A stretch of 64,000 nucleotides of DNA, from positions 26,668 to 90,667 of the forward strand of contig JBKBNP010000006.1 in NCBI GenBank assembly GCA_046295215.1, given 5' to 3'. Source of the DNA: Szabonella sp046295215 (lineage in GTDB: Bacteria; Pseudomonadota; Alphaproteobacteria; Rhodobacterales; Rhodobacteraceae). A program made the translations under genes and the position numbers. This document shows positions 41,343 through 50,071 of the stretch, one piece after another (positions within the stretch are counted from its first letter, which is position 1; the number at the start of each line of letters is the position of its first letter). The notes below the pieces were generated by a model. That model ran no database searches. It had not been told where the DNA came from and worked only from the letters and a program-made list of their open reading frames with translations.

Positions 41343-42277
41343 GCGCGCTTCTCGATGTCATCCTGCCGGTGTTCCTGATCCTCGGGTTCGGATATTTCGC
41401 GGCGTGGAAAGGTATCGTCTCCACCGACGCGGTGGACGGGGTGATGAAATTCGCCCAGAATTTTGCAATCCCCTGCCTGCTCTTTGCCTCGATGAGCCGG
41501 CTCGAACTCAATTCCGCCTTCGCGCCGGGGCTTATCATCAGCTTCTATGCGGGCGCGCTTGGCGCAGGCGGCCTTGGCTATCTGCTGGCGCGGACGGTTT
41601 TCGGGCGCAGCCCGGTCGATGCGCTCTCCATCGCCTTCGTGGCCAGCTTTTCCAACACGCTGCTTCTGGGGCTGCCGATCACCGAACGCGCCTATGGGCC
41701 GGAGGCGCTGGCCGGGAACTATGCGATCATTTCCGTCCATTCGCCGCTGCTCTATGCGATCGGGATCAGCCTGATGGAACTTCTGCGCGCCGAAGGTCAG
41801 GGGCTGGCGAAACTGGCCCTGACCCGCCAGATCCTGCACGCCATCCTGACCCAGCCGCTGGTCATCGGGATCATGGCCGGGATCACGGTCAATCTGACCG
41901 GCCTGCCGCTGCCCGGCGTGGTCTGGAATGCCGTCGACATGATGGTTCTTGCCGCCATTCCGGCCGCCCTGTTCGGGCTTGGCGGCGTGCTGCTGCGCTA
42001 TCGTCCCGAGGGCGACATGCGCACCATCGCGGCGGTCTGCGCGCTGTCGCTGGTGGTGCATCCCGCGATCACCTGGGCCTTGGCGCGCTTCGGTTTCGGC
42101 CTCGGTACCGACCAGATCCGATCTGCCGTCATCACCGCCGCCATGGCCCCGGGGGTGAACGCCTATCTTTTTGCAAACATGTATGGCGCCGCGAAACGGG
42201 TCGCCGCCTCGACCGTCCTTCTGGCCACGGCAGCAACCGTCCTGACCGCCTGGATCTGGCTCAATCTGCTCCCCTGA
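41339..42277 (+). CDS. AEC family transporter (auxin efflux carrier type)
   Basis: This 312-residue integral membrane protein has about ten hydrophobic helices in the inverted-repeat layout of the AEC/BART family. It opens LLDVILPVFLILGFGYFAAW, and SFSNTLLLGLPITERAYGPE has the central Asn/Pro stretch typical of the first crossover. Bacterial members are thought to move small carboxylates such as malate. It ends the plus-strand run that begins with the SPOR lipoprotein. The intergenic repeat follows. Confidence 0.86.
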   Translation: MSALLDVILPVFLILGFGYFAAWKGIVSTDAVDGVMKFAQNFAIPCLLFASMSRLELNSAFAPGLIISFYAGALGAGGLGYLLARTVFGRSPVDALSIAFVASFSNTLLLGLPITERAYGPEALAGNYAIISVHSPLLYAIGISLMELLRAEGQGLAKLALTRQILHAILTQPLVIGIMAGITVNLTGLPLPGVVWNAVDMMVLAAIPAALFGLGGVLLRYRPEGDMRTIAAVCALSLVVHPAITWALARFGFGLGTDQIRSAVITAAMAPGVNAYLFANMYGAAKRVAASTVLLATAATVLTAWIWLNLLP

Positions 42278-42320
42278 GGGCGCTGGCCCCGGTCGGACCC
42301 GATCTTCCGCATCTGGCGTT

Positions 42321-42409
42321 CACCTTGCCCAAATACCTTCGGGGCCTAAATATCTTCGGGGGTGAATTGCCCGGACCATCCGGGCAAGGGGGGGCAGACA
42401 GCACCCCTT
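42321..42409. repeat. Dispersed GC-rich palindromic repeat, copy 3 (duplicated core)
   Basis: The core occurs twice in succession: AAATACCTTCGGGG and AAATATCTTCGGGGG. It is followed by TTGCCCGGACCATCCGGGCA and GGGGGGGCAGACAGCACCCC. The GGGCAGACAGC end and the core tie it to copies 1 and 2. It separates convergent genes. Confidence 0.65.
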
Positions 42410-42417
42410 TCCTCATC

Positions 42418-43329
42418 TCAGGCAGGCGTCACACCACGCAGACGCTCGGACCGCCGCCGCAGCAGTTCCACCACCGTCAGAAGGCAGATCGAGAAGATCA
42501 CGAGGATCGTCGCAACAGCGAGGATCGACGGGCTGATCTGTTCGCGGATGCCGTTCCACATCTGGCGCGGGATCGTCTGTTGTTCATGGCTGCCGATGAA
42601 CAGCACCACCACCACCTCGTCGAAAGAGGTCACGAAAGCAAACAGCGCCCCCGACACCACGCCCGGCGTAATCAGCGGCAGTTGCACCTTGAAGAACGTC
42701 GTGACCGGACCCGCCCCCAGATTGGCCGAGGCCCGCAAAAGCGACCGGTCGAACCCCATCAGGGTCGCCGTCACCGTGATGATGACAAAGGGAATCCCAA
42801 GCGTCGCATGGGCCAGAACAACGCCGAGGTAAGACCCTGCAAGGCCGGTGGACGAGTAGAAGAAGAAAAGCCCGGTCGCCGTGATGATGATCGGCACGAT
42901 CATCGGTGATATCAGCATTGCCATGATCGCCTTGCGATAGGGCATTTCCGGCCGCGCAAGGCCGAGGGCCGCAACCGTGCCGAGAACCGTGGCGAGGATG
43001 GTGGCGAAGAAGCCGACGATGATCGAGTTCTTGGCCGCCTGAACCCAACGCGCGTTGCGCCAGACATCCGACCACCATGATCCGTCGCGCGGCGCATCCG
43101 GGGCCGTCATGCCGAAGGTCAGGAGATTGTCATACCACCGCAGGCTGTAGCCGTCCGGATCGAAGGTCAGCATCCGCTCGGTGAAGGTGAAATAGGGTTC
43201 GGCGTTGAAGGACAACGGGATGATGATGAGGATCGGCGCGATCAGGAACAGGAAGATCAGCGCGCAGATCACCAGATAGCTGTAGTGCCAGACCTTCTCC
43301 AACGGGCTCGCATAGACGGGCAGCGCCAT
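42418..43329 (-). CDS. Polyamine-type ABC importer, inner-membrane permease (PotI-like)
   Basis: This is a 303-residue permease with about six membrane helices. The cytoplasmic EAA loop, which contacts the ATPase, is seen in RASANLGAGPVTTFFKVQLP. It starts MALPVYASPLEKVW, and the C-terminus is basic (LRRRSERLRG). It lies downstream of the larger permease and the binding-protein gene, the usual potF-potH-potI order. Spermidine/putrescine is the likely substrate class, but other cationic or small compounds are possible. Confidence 0.88.
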   Translation of the reverse strand: MALPVYASPLEKVWHYSYLVICALIFLFLIAPILIIIPLSFNAEPYFTFTERMLTFDPDGYSLRWYDNLLTFGMTAPDAPRDGSWWSDVWRNARWVQAAKNSIIVGFFATILATVLGTVAALGLARPEMPYRKAIMAMLISPMIVPIIITATGLFFFYSSTGLAGSYLGVVLAHATLGIPFVIITVTATLMGFDRSLLRASANLGAGPVTTFFKVQLPLITPGVVSGALFAFVTSFDEVVVVLFIGSHEQQTIPRQMWNGIREQISPSILAVATILVIFSICLLTVVELLRRRSERLRGVTPA

Positions 43330-43415
43330 GTCACTCTCCTTGTCGCCGGACCGCGCGGCCCGGATCTGTCATGCCGCGCCGTGCCCGGCATTCCCTGTCG
43401 CGCCTGGCCATCGGG

Positions 43416-44693
43416 TCAGCCCAGCTTCATGTTGTCGATGCCCACCATCCGGTCATAGGCCCAATACAGCACCAGCACCGCCCCCAGAAGCATCGCCGCC
43501 AGCGCCGCCGCCAGCGACCAGTTGAGCGAGGTCTGCATGTGGAACGCGATCTGGTTGGAGATCAGCGTGCCATCTGCCCCCCCCACCAGCGCGGGCGTGA
43601 TGTAGTAACCGACCGCAAGGATGAACACGAGGATGCCCCCCGCCCCGATCCCCGGCACCGTCTGGGGCAGATAGATCCGGCGGAAGGTCGTCCAGCTTGT
43701 TGCACCAAGACTGCGCGCGGCGCGGGCATAGGCCGGGGGGATGGTTTTCATCACCGAATAGAGCGGCAGGATCATGAAGGGCAGCAGGATATGCGTCATC
43801 GCGATGATCGTGCCGGTCTGGTTATACATCATCGCCAGCCGGTTGCCGTCCGACACGAGGCCAAGGGCGACCAATGTGTTGTTGACCACCCCCTGCCCCT
43901 GCAACAGCACCATCCAGCTTGTCGTGCGCACCAGAAGCGAGGTCCAGAACGGCAGCAGCACAAGGATCATCAGAAGGCTCGCATAGCGCAGCGGCAGGAC
44001 GGCCAGCAGATGCGCCACCGGAAAGCCCAGAAGCAGGCAAAGCCCCGTGATGACGATGGACAGAACGAAGGTCCGCATGAACAGCTTTTTATAGATCGCA
44101 CCCTGATCCTCGACCGGAGCGAATTTCCCGTCCGGGCCGATGCGACGGTCGAGCGCGGATTGGTAGAAATTCAGCGTCGTGCCCGAGGAGGCCGCGCGCA
44201 TTGCAGCCCAGAGATCGGGGCGTCCCCAGTCGGGATTTGTCTCCAGCAGCGCCTCGCGGAAGGGCGGTTCCAGCCGGGCCGCCGTCCGTCCGGTCGAGGT
44301 GAACAGCGACCGCGTGCCCGACACCTCATAATTGATCCGCGTGCCGGCATTGCCGATGGTGCGGTTGGCCGCAGCGGCTTTCAGGTCGGCAGCCAGGGCG
44401 GCATAGGCGGCCTCGGTCGGCTCGATCCCGGGATTTTCAGCGAACCAGGCGCCCAGTTCGGGCATGTTGGCGGAAAACTGTGTGTTGACCACGGACCGTG
44501 ACAGCATCTGCGTGATCGGAATGGCGAAGGTCACAAAGACAAAGGCCAGAAGCGGCAGCACGAGCAGGAAGGCGCGGATCCGCGCGCGGCGCGAGGCGCG
44601 TGCAAGGGCGGACTTCAGGGGCCGCCCGTCAGCCGTGCGCAAAAGACCCGGTCGGATTTCGCTTGGAACTTCGCTCGCGGTGGCATCGGCCAT
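43416..44693 (-). CDS. Polyamine-type ABC importer permease (PotH-like) with long periplasmic insert
   Basis: This is a 425-residue permease, about 110-140 residues longer than typical PotB/PotH. After the first membrane helix (about residues 35-60) comes a long soluble stretch (residues about 65-200) rich in Ala and acidic residues, then about five helices. The EAA loop is RAARSLGATSWTTFRRIYLP. The insert faces the periplasm, where it could contact the binding protein. AGGA precedes the ATG at 44693. A stem-loop separates it from the upstream binding-protein gene, and the second permease follows 86 bp later. Confidence 0.87.
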   Translation of the reverse strand: MADATASEVPSEIRPGLLRTADGRPLKSALARASRRARIRAFLLVLPLLAFVFVTFAIPITQMLSRSVVNTQFSANMPELGAWFAENPGIEPTEAAYAALAADLKAAAANRTIGNAGTRINYEVSGTRSLFTSTGRTAARLEPPFREALLETNPDWGRPDLWAAMRAASSGTTLNFYQSALDRRIGPDGKFAPVEDQGAIYKKLFMRTFVLSIVITGLCLLLGFPVAHLLAVLPLRYASLLMILVLLPFWTSLLVRTTSWMVLLQGQGVVNNTLVALGLVSDGNRLAMMYNQTGTIIAMTHILLPFMILPLYSVMKTIPPAYARAARSLGATSWTTFRRIYLPQTVPGIGAGGILVFILAVGYYITPALVGGADGTLISNQIAFHMQTSLNWSLAAALAAMLLGAVLVLYWAYDRMVGIDNMKLG

Positions 44694-44720
44694 GTCGTCA
44701 TCCTGCCGGAAGGGAAAGGT

Positions 44721-44747
44721 GGCGGAGGCCCGGAACGGGCCCCCGCC
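44721..44747 (-). terminator. Intra-operon hairpin between binding-protein and permease genes
   Basis: GGCGGAGGCCCG pairs with its complement (one mismatch) around a 3-base loop, 10 bp after the binding-protein stop. No U tract follows. Such hairpins often stabilise the upstream mRNA or attenuate downstream expression, so that the binding protein is made in excess. Confidence 0.55.
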
Positions 44748-44756
44748 GGTATCAGG

Positions 44757-45833
44757 TCAGTTCAGGAGCCAAGCGTTGAACCGCTCGGAAAGCTCCACCT
44801 TGCGGTCGGCCCAGAACTCGAAGTTGTTGGACAGGGCATTGGTCAGGTTTTCCGGCGCGGTCGGCATATGCGGGGCCATCTCGGTCTTGTCGTCCATGAA
44901 GAGGCCGACGAAAGGCGCCGAGGATTTGCGCGCCGGACCGTAGCTGATCCATTTGGCCTGATCGGCCAGACGCTGGGTGTCGGTGGCGAACTTGATGTAT
45001 TCCCAGGCGGCTTCCTTGTTCGGCGCGCCTTTCGGGATCACGAAGAGGTCATAGTCCAGCACCTGCCCGTCCCAGATGATCTCGAAGGGCTGGTTCTCGC
45101 CCACGGCGGCGTTGAAGATCCGGCCGTTATAGGCGGTGGACATCACCACCTCGCCATCGGCCAGCAGTTGCGGCGGCTGCGCGCCTGCCTCCCACCAGAC
45201 GATATCGGACTTGATCGTGTCGAGTTTCGCAAATGCGCGATCGACACCGGCGGGGGTGGAAAGCAGGTCATAGACTTCTGCCGCCGGAACGCCATCGGCC
45301 ATCAGGGCCATTTCAAGGGTCGAGGTCGGATCCTTGCGCACGCCGCGCTTGCCGGGGAACTTCGTCGTATCGAAGAAATCGGCAATGGTCGTGGGAACAT
45401 CGCCGGTGAACAACGTGGTATTGTAGGCGACAATCGCCGACCACACGATCGACGGCACCGCACATTCCGACATCAGCGAACCCGCGATGAAATCGTCGGC
45501 GGCGGGCGTGCCATCGGGGGCGGGCGGCAGTTCGGAATGGTCGAGAACCTCCAGAAGGCCCTCGTCGCAAAGCCGCACGGCATCTGCGAGTTCAATGTCG
45601 GCGACGTCAATGGTGACGTTCTTCGCCTCGACCTGCGCCTTGATCGGGGTGGCGGGGTTGTCGGCATCGACCATCGTGGTCTTGATGCCGGTCTTGGCGG
45701 TGAAGGGCTTGTTGTAGGCCTCGACCTGGCTCATGCCATAGGATCCGCCCCAGGACATCACGACGACCTCCTGTGCGGAGGCGGCAGAGGCCAGCCCGCC
45801 CAATGCGGTCGAAAGGATCAGCAATCTTTTCAT
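44757..45833 (-). CDS. Polyamine-type ABC importer, periplasmic binding protein (PotD/PotF-like)
   Basis: This is a 358-residue extracellular solute-binding protein. MKRLLILSTALGGLASAASA is a signal peptide. The mature part opens QEVVVMSWGGSYGMSQVEAYN, the start of the PotD/PotF family. SWGGSY and ANKEAAWEYIKFATDTQRLA are also typical. The open frame extends 45 codons upstream, but the ATG at 45833 with AGGAGAG fits. It is the third gene of the operon, after the ATPase and the coiled-coil gene. The exact ligand cannot be read from sequence. Confidence 0.9.
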   Translation of the reverse strand: MKRLLILSTALGGLASAASAQEVVVMSWGGSYGMSQVEAYNKPFTAKTGIKTTMVDADNPATPIKAQVEAKNVTIDVADIELADAVRLCDEGLLEVLDHSELPPAPDGTPAADDFIAGSLMSECAVPSIVWSAIVAYNTTLFTGDVPTTIADFFDTTKFPGKRGVRKDPTSTLEMALMADGVPAAEVYDLLSTPAGVDRAFAKLDTIKSDIVWWEAGAQPPQLLADGEVVMSTAYNGRIFNAAVGENQPFEIIWDGQVLDYDLFVIPKGAPNKEAAWEYIKFATDTQRLADQAKWISYGPARKSSAPFVGLFMDDKTEMAPHMPTAPENLTNALSNNFEFWADRKVELSERFNAWLLN

Positions 45834-45894
45834 TTTTTCTCTCCTGTTGAGTTTTTTCGTTGTCGTTGCGACCGGGGGGCCTGCGCCCTGCCGG

Positions 45895-46872
45895 TCAGTC
45901 CTCGCACTCGATCCGGTCCAGAAAATCCAGCCGGTCGAATTTTGCTTCCACATGCCGCCCCGTCGCATCGGCGCCGGCCTTGGCCGCCTTCCACAACTGT
46001 TCGGACAAGAGGATCATCTTGGCCTCGCCGTTTTCAAAAAGCTTGAGCAGGATCAGCGCCTCATCCTGCGCCGCGCGGAGTTGCTTGCGCAGATCTTTCA
46101 GGGTTTTCTTCGCCTTGTCCTCTTCACCCTTGTCGGACAGGAACCCGTCCACCGCGCCAACCGCCAGTGCCGCATTGTTGACGACCTTGCCCAGCAGCTT
46201 GGCCGAGCCACAGGCCTCGCCAACGACCGATTTCACCACGCCTGCAGCCCCCGGTCCACTGGGGCCCATCAGCTGGTCGATCCCCAGTTTGGACAATGCC
46301 GCAGCCGCCGAGGTATAGGCCACTTTCGCCGCCTTCACATTGGGCCAGAGGCTCACAATCGTCGCGCAGCCTGTGATGACGGCATTGACGTTTTTCTGGA
46401 CCTTTGCCCATTTCAGATCCGACTCCGCCTTTTTCATCAGCTTTTCGGACTTGATGAGAATATCGAGCAGCTTTTCCAGCCGCTTCGGGATCCCGGCCAG
46501 AAAGGACCGGTGCAGGGTCAGCAATGCCGAGTAGATCTCGGCCATCTCGCTTTCAAGATAGGCCGTGAACATGGTGTTGTGATAGTCGAGCGACTGGCAG
46601 CCATCGATCAGCACCTGCGCCGATTTGTGATAGGCATCGACTTCCTTCTGCGAAGGCGGGTCATCAATTTTCGACAGCAGATTTTCCAGCTTCGCACCCG
46701 CCGCCTCGACAAATTTCAGATCCTTGCGGTAGGAGGACACCAGATCGTTCGGGTATTCCTTGATCCAGCGGTTGCGCAGGTTGTCGGTAGCGATCTCCAC
46801 GACCTCGTCGCGGAACTCCTGACAGAAATCATCGACCTTCATCAGAAGCTCGTAGGGATCTTCCTTCGCCAT
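45895..46872 (-). CDS. Unrecognised coiled-coil protein inside the ABC importer operon
   Basis: This is a 325-residue protein with no family I can name. It starts MAKEDPYELLMKVDDFC after GAGGAGGAG. A longer in-frame start at 46911 overlaps the ATPase gene and is less likely. Almost everything looks helical: charged coiled-coil segments at about residues 1-160 (LEKLLDILIKSEKLMKKAES) and 250-325. Between them, at about residues 163-244, is an Ala/Gly/Val-rich hydrophobic block (VNAVITGCATIVSLWPNVKA and GAAGVVKSVVGEACGSAKLL). Two helical arms around a hydrophobic centre recall alpha-helical pore formers of the ClyA/Xax type, but that is only a structural guess. By eye the gene is less GC-rich than its neighbours. 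It lies 13 bp after the ATPase gene. Confidence 0.75.
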   Translation of the reverse strand: MAKEDPYELLMKVDDFCQEFRDEVVEIATDNLRNRWIKEYPNDLVSSYRKDLKFVEAAGAKLENLLSKIDDPPSQKEVDAYHKSAQVLIDGCQSLDYHNTMFTAYLESEMAEIYSALLTLHRSFLAGIPKRLEKLLDILIKSEKLMKKAESDLKWAKVQKNVNAVITGCATIVSLWPNVKAAKVAYTSAAAALSKLGIDQLMGPSGPGAAGVVKSVVGEACGSAKLLGKVVNNAALAVGAVDGFLSDKGEEDKAKKTLKDLRKQLRAAQDEALILLKLFENGEAKMILLSEQLWKAAKAGADATGRHVEAKFDRLDFLDRIECED

Positions 46873-46885
46873 CCCGCTCTCCTCC

Positions 46886-47989
46886 TCAGGCCGGATCCAA
46901 GGCGCGCGCATCGGCGGGCGCCCAACCGATCCTGATCTTTTCGCCGGGCATCAGCCTGCGCTGACCCTGGGTGTTGCGGCATTTGATGACAAAATCATCA
47001 ACTCCGGCGACCCGCAGCCGCGTGCGGAAAAGATCGCCCATATAGATGAATTCCATCACCTCGGCCTCGATCGTATGCGCCCCTTCGGGCAGCATCTCGG
47101 GCTTGAACTCCACCCGTTCGGGGCGGATCGACACAAGGGTTTTCTGCCCCTTCTGCGTGACATTCACCGGGGTCGCGTCGATCAGCTCCCCGGTGGCCAG
47201 CCGCACCAGGGCCCGGCCTTCGGAAATATCCTCCAGAGTGCCATGAACCTTGTTGTTCTCACCGATGAACTGCGCAACGAAACTGTTCAAGGGGCGTTCA
47301 TAAAGCTCGTCGGGCGGGGCAAGCTGCTGGATGCGGCCATCGTTGAACACCGCCACCCGGTCGGACATGGTCAGCGCCTCGGTCTGGTCATGCGTCACAT
47401 AGACCGTGGTGATGCCCAACTGATGCGCCAGATTGGTGATCTCGAACTGCATGTGTTCGCGAAGCTGCTTGTCCAATGCGCCAAGCGGTTCGTCCATCAG
47501 CACCAGCTCCGGCTCGAACACCAGTGCCCGGGCAAGCGCAATGCGCTGCTGCTGGCCACCGGAGAGTTGCGCGGGCCGCCGAAAGGCGAACTCCCCCATC
47601 TGCACCATGTCGAGCGCGCGCATGATCTTCTTTTCGCGGTCATCCTTGCCCATCCCGCGCACCTCAAGCGGAAAGGAAAGGTTCTCCCCCACCGTCATAT
47701 GGGGAAAAAGCGCGTAATTCTGGAACACCATCCCGATGCCGCGCTTGTGCGGAGGCACCACGTTGATGTTGCGCCCATCCAGCCGGATTTCGCCATGGGT
47801 CGCCGTCTCGAACCCTGCCAGCATCATCAGACAGGTCGTCTTGCCCGACCCCGATGGCCCCAGCATCGTCAGAAATTCGCCCTTCCCGATCGAGAGGTTC
47901 AGGTCTTTGACGACCAGCGTTTCGCCATCGTAGCTTTTCTGCACACGATCAAATACGACGAAATCGTCGCTACCGGGTTCCCTGGGCAC
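46886..47989 (-). CDS. Polyamine-type ABC importer, ATP-binding protein (PotA/PotG-like)
   Basis: This is a 367-residue ATPase. Walker A GPSGSGKTT, Q-loop MVFQNYALFPHMTV, signature LSGGQQQRIALARALV, Walker B LVLMDEPLGAL and the H-loop in VYVTHDQTEAL are all present. A C-terminal TOBE-type domain spans about residues 240-367. The start is GTG (MPREPGSDDFVVF) with GGGAG upstream. It is the first gene of the minus-strand operon, an order different from E. coli potFGHI. The coiled-coil gene follows by 13 bp. Confidence 0.93.
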   Translation of the reverse strand: MPREPGSDDFVVFDRVQKSYDGETLVVKDLNLSIGKGEFLTMLGPSGSGKTTCLMMLAGFETATHGEIRLDGRNINVVPPHKRGIGMVFQNYALFPHMTVGENLSFPLEVRGMGKDDREKKIMRALDMVQMGEFAFRRPAQLSGGQQQRIALARALVFEPELVLMDEPLGALDKQLREHMQFEITNLAHQLGITTVYVTHDQTEALTMSDRVAVFNDGRIQQLAPPDELYERPLNSFVAQFIGENNKVHGTLEDISEGRALVRLATGELIDATPVNVTQKGQKTLVSIRPERVEFKPEMLPEGAHTIEAEVMEFIYMGDLFRTRLRVAGVDDFVIKCRNTQGQRRLMPGEKIRIGWAPADARALDPA

Positions 47990-48291
47990 CCTACACTCCC
48001 TGATGACCGGCGGCTCATGCCGCGCTCTTGTTGTCCAAGGTTAAACCCAAACCGCATGGGCATTGCAACATAAAGGCCACCGGATCGCCCGAAATCGACC
48101 AAATGCGGGAAATTTGTGCATCAGGACCGATGCAGCGCGGACGAATCGTCCGAAATCCGGTTGGCGTCAGGAAATCCGGCTGCGCAGATTGTGGGCGGCA
48201 GCACAGCGGGGTTTGCAATGGGGGTAAGTTGGTGGGCAAACCGGGGCGAAAATATCAAATCGTTTACTTTCAACGCCCTGATTGGGGTAAA
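47990..48291. other. Intergenic region upstream of the ABC importer operon
   Basis: About 300 bp without a supportable gene. It must carry the promoter of the importer operon on the minus strand, but I could not pick a convincing -35/-10 pair. It also receives any read-through from the tRNA-Leu gene. Confidence 0.4.
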
Positions 48292-48378
48292 TGGTGCGGT
48301 CGAGAAGACTCGAACTTCCACTCCGGTTAAGGAACAGCGACCTCAACGCTGCGCGTCTACCAATTCCGCCACGACCGC
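48292..48378 (-). tRNA. tRNA-Leu (anticodon GAG)
   Basis: The minus strand folds as a class II tRNA: acceptor GCGGTCG/CGACCGC with encoded CCA, anticodon stem CAGCG/CGCTG and loop TTGAGGT with anticodon GAG. It has a long variable arm and a T arm GTTCGAGTC. It reads CUC and CUU. Confidence 0.96.
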
Positions 48379-48477
48379 ACTGTCGGTGACGAGCCGGGTC
48401 TTAGCGAAGCGCAGCGGCGATGTGAAGATCAATTCTGCGACGCCGCGCGCTTTTTGTTCCCCGCCCCGGCGGGAAAC

Positions 48478-48512
48478 CGAAAAAGCGCGCCAGCCCCCGA
48501 AGGACTGGCGCG
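48478..48512 (-). terminator. Rho-independent terminator of the peptidoglycan-binding protein gene
   Basis: On the minus strand an 8-bp stem (CGCGCCAG-type arms, 11-base loop) is followed by CTTTTTC. It lies 39 bp beyond the stop at 48552. Confidence 0.7.
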
Positions 48513-48551
48513 GCATGGCTTCGCAGGACGGTCGGAAACGCCGCCCTGCCC

Positions 48552-49922
48552 TCAGGGCGTGACCGGCGCGGTCACACCCGGCACGGCAAAGCTGGGCATC
48601 GCAGAGGCGGGCACCGGCGCGCCCGGAACGGTTGCACCGGGAATCGGCCGCCCCGCTGCCGAATAGGCCGCAAGCCGCACGAGGCTGCCACGATCCGCCA
48701 TCCCCGGCGCAAAGACCGGCAAGGATCCGGTGGCTTCCGCCTCATAACCGATGTCATACCAGCTCAACGCCAGATCGGCACGCGGCGCGGCCCCGATGCC
48801 GGAAATCAGGTGATGGCCCATCAACTCGCCATAGCCCCGCTCGCCCAGCACGGTCAGCACCAGTGCCGATCCGATGGCCACATCCATATTGTCGGTGACA
48901 TAGCCCACGCCGAGGCAGATCTTGGCCGTGCCTGCAAGCTGCGCCGGCGCCATGCCGGACCCCAGCACGAAGCCCGATACCCCCTGCATCACCTCGTCCC
49001 GCGATTTGACGGACACCGCCGAGACATGATCCTTCAGCACCGGGCCGAGCCCCGCGCATTGTTCCGAGATCTGCTGCGGTGTGAAGCCCGCGACCTTGGA
49101 CACCAGATCCTCGCCCTGCGCGATTGCGTAGGTCCGCGCGAGGCAGAATTGTTCGGACAGGGCGAAGGCGGGGTCGGTCATGGTGACCTGCGTGACGAAG
49201 CCCCCGTTGGAATTGGTGACGAGCGAGACCTTGTTGCAATGGGAGGCCAGCGAGGCCTGAGTTGCCCCCTGCCCCATGAAGGAGGGCAGTGCCGTTCCGG
49301 CAGGCTCTGCCGGAGCCCCGAATTGCGGCACGGCGGCGGCCACGACACCCGGCCCGGCCGCGGCAAATCCCAGCGGAGCGCCCGGCGCCTGCGGCACCGC
49401 CGCCATCTGCCCGCCCTGCGGCGCGACACCAAGGCGCTCGTCGCGATAAGCGATCAGCAGCCCCTTGGCCCCCCGAGGGTTCTGCGCGATCTGCGCCATC
49501 GTCACGGCCCCGCCCGCCTGCGCCCGATAGTAGGAGCCAACCAGCAGATCCCGCTCGAAAGCGTTGAGATCCCCGTTCGGAACAAAGCCCAGAGTTGCCT
49601 GATATTCCGAAATCGCGGCGCGCGACCTCGGGCCGATGGCACCATCGGGCGTGCCGACCGGGAAACCGAAATAGTTCAGTGCAACCTGCACCTCGCGATT
49701 CGCCGTGCGCGCCGCATTGCTGGTCGAGGTGGTGTGGCGCGGAGCCGCGCGCTGCGTATTGGCGGGGCGGCGCTGGTTCTTGTTGGCGTGGTTCACGATG
49801 GCCCCGCCGATGATGCCGCCGACGATCCCTCCCACAAGGCCGCTGTCGGCCGCCGCCTGCTGCACCGGCACAACAACCAGTGTCGCCGCCGCACAAATGC
49901 TTGCAAATCCCTTGAAAGCCAT
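48552..49922 (-). CDS. Exported peptidoglycan-binding-domain protein
   Basis: This is a 456-residue envelope protein. MAFKGFASICAAATLVVVPV is a signal peptide. Just after it comes a Gly-zipper, GLVGGIVGGIIGGAIVNHAN, which may insert in the outer membrane. Residues about 76-125 (VQVALNYFGFPVGTPDGAIG) form a PG_binding_1-type repeat. The rest is Ala/Pro/Gly-rich with several Cys (SHCNKVSL, QFCLART, EQCAGLG, KICLGVG) that could form disulfides. Function unknown, though a wall-anchored structural role is plausible. The gene is monocistronic and ends at a terminator. Confidence 0.72.
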   Translation of the reverse strand: MAFKGFASICAAATLVVVPVQQAAADSGLVGGIVGGIIGGAIVNHANKNQRRPANTQRAAPRHTTSTSNAARTANREVQVALNYFGFPVGTPDGAIGPRSRAAISEYQATLGFVPNGDLNAFERDLLVGSYYRAQAGGAVTMAQIAQNPRGAKGLLIAYRDERLGVAPQGGQMAAVPQAPGAPLGFAAAGPGVVAAAVPQFGAPAEPAGTALPSFMGQGATQASLASHCNKVSLVTNSNGGFVTQVTMTDPAFALSEQFCLARTYAIAQGEDLVSKVAGFTPQQISEQCAGLGPVLKDHVSAVSVKSRDEVMQGVSGFVLGSGMAPAQLAGTAKICLGVGYVTDNMDVAIGSALVLTVLGERGYGELMGHHLISGIGAAPRADLALSWYDIGYEAEATGSLPVFAPGMADRGSLVRLAAYSAAGRPIPGATVPGAPVPASAMPSFAVPGVTAPVTP

Positions 49923-50071
49923 CTCAACACTCCAACGTCAAATAAATGGACCTGATCCGAAAAGCCTAGCATGGCGGTTTCGTCATGCGAAGCGATAATC
50001 TGCGGCCTCTCCCATCCCGCAGAATCGGCGCGGCCTCGGGCAACCGCATCGCAGAGCGAAAGGAACAGATC

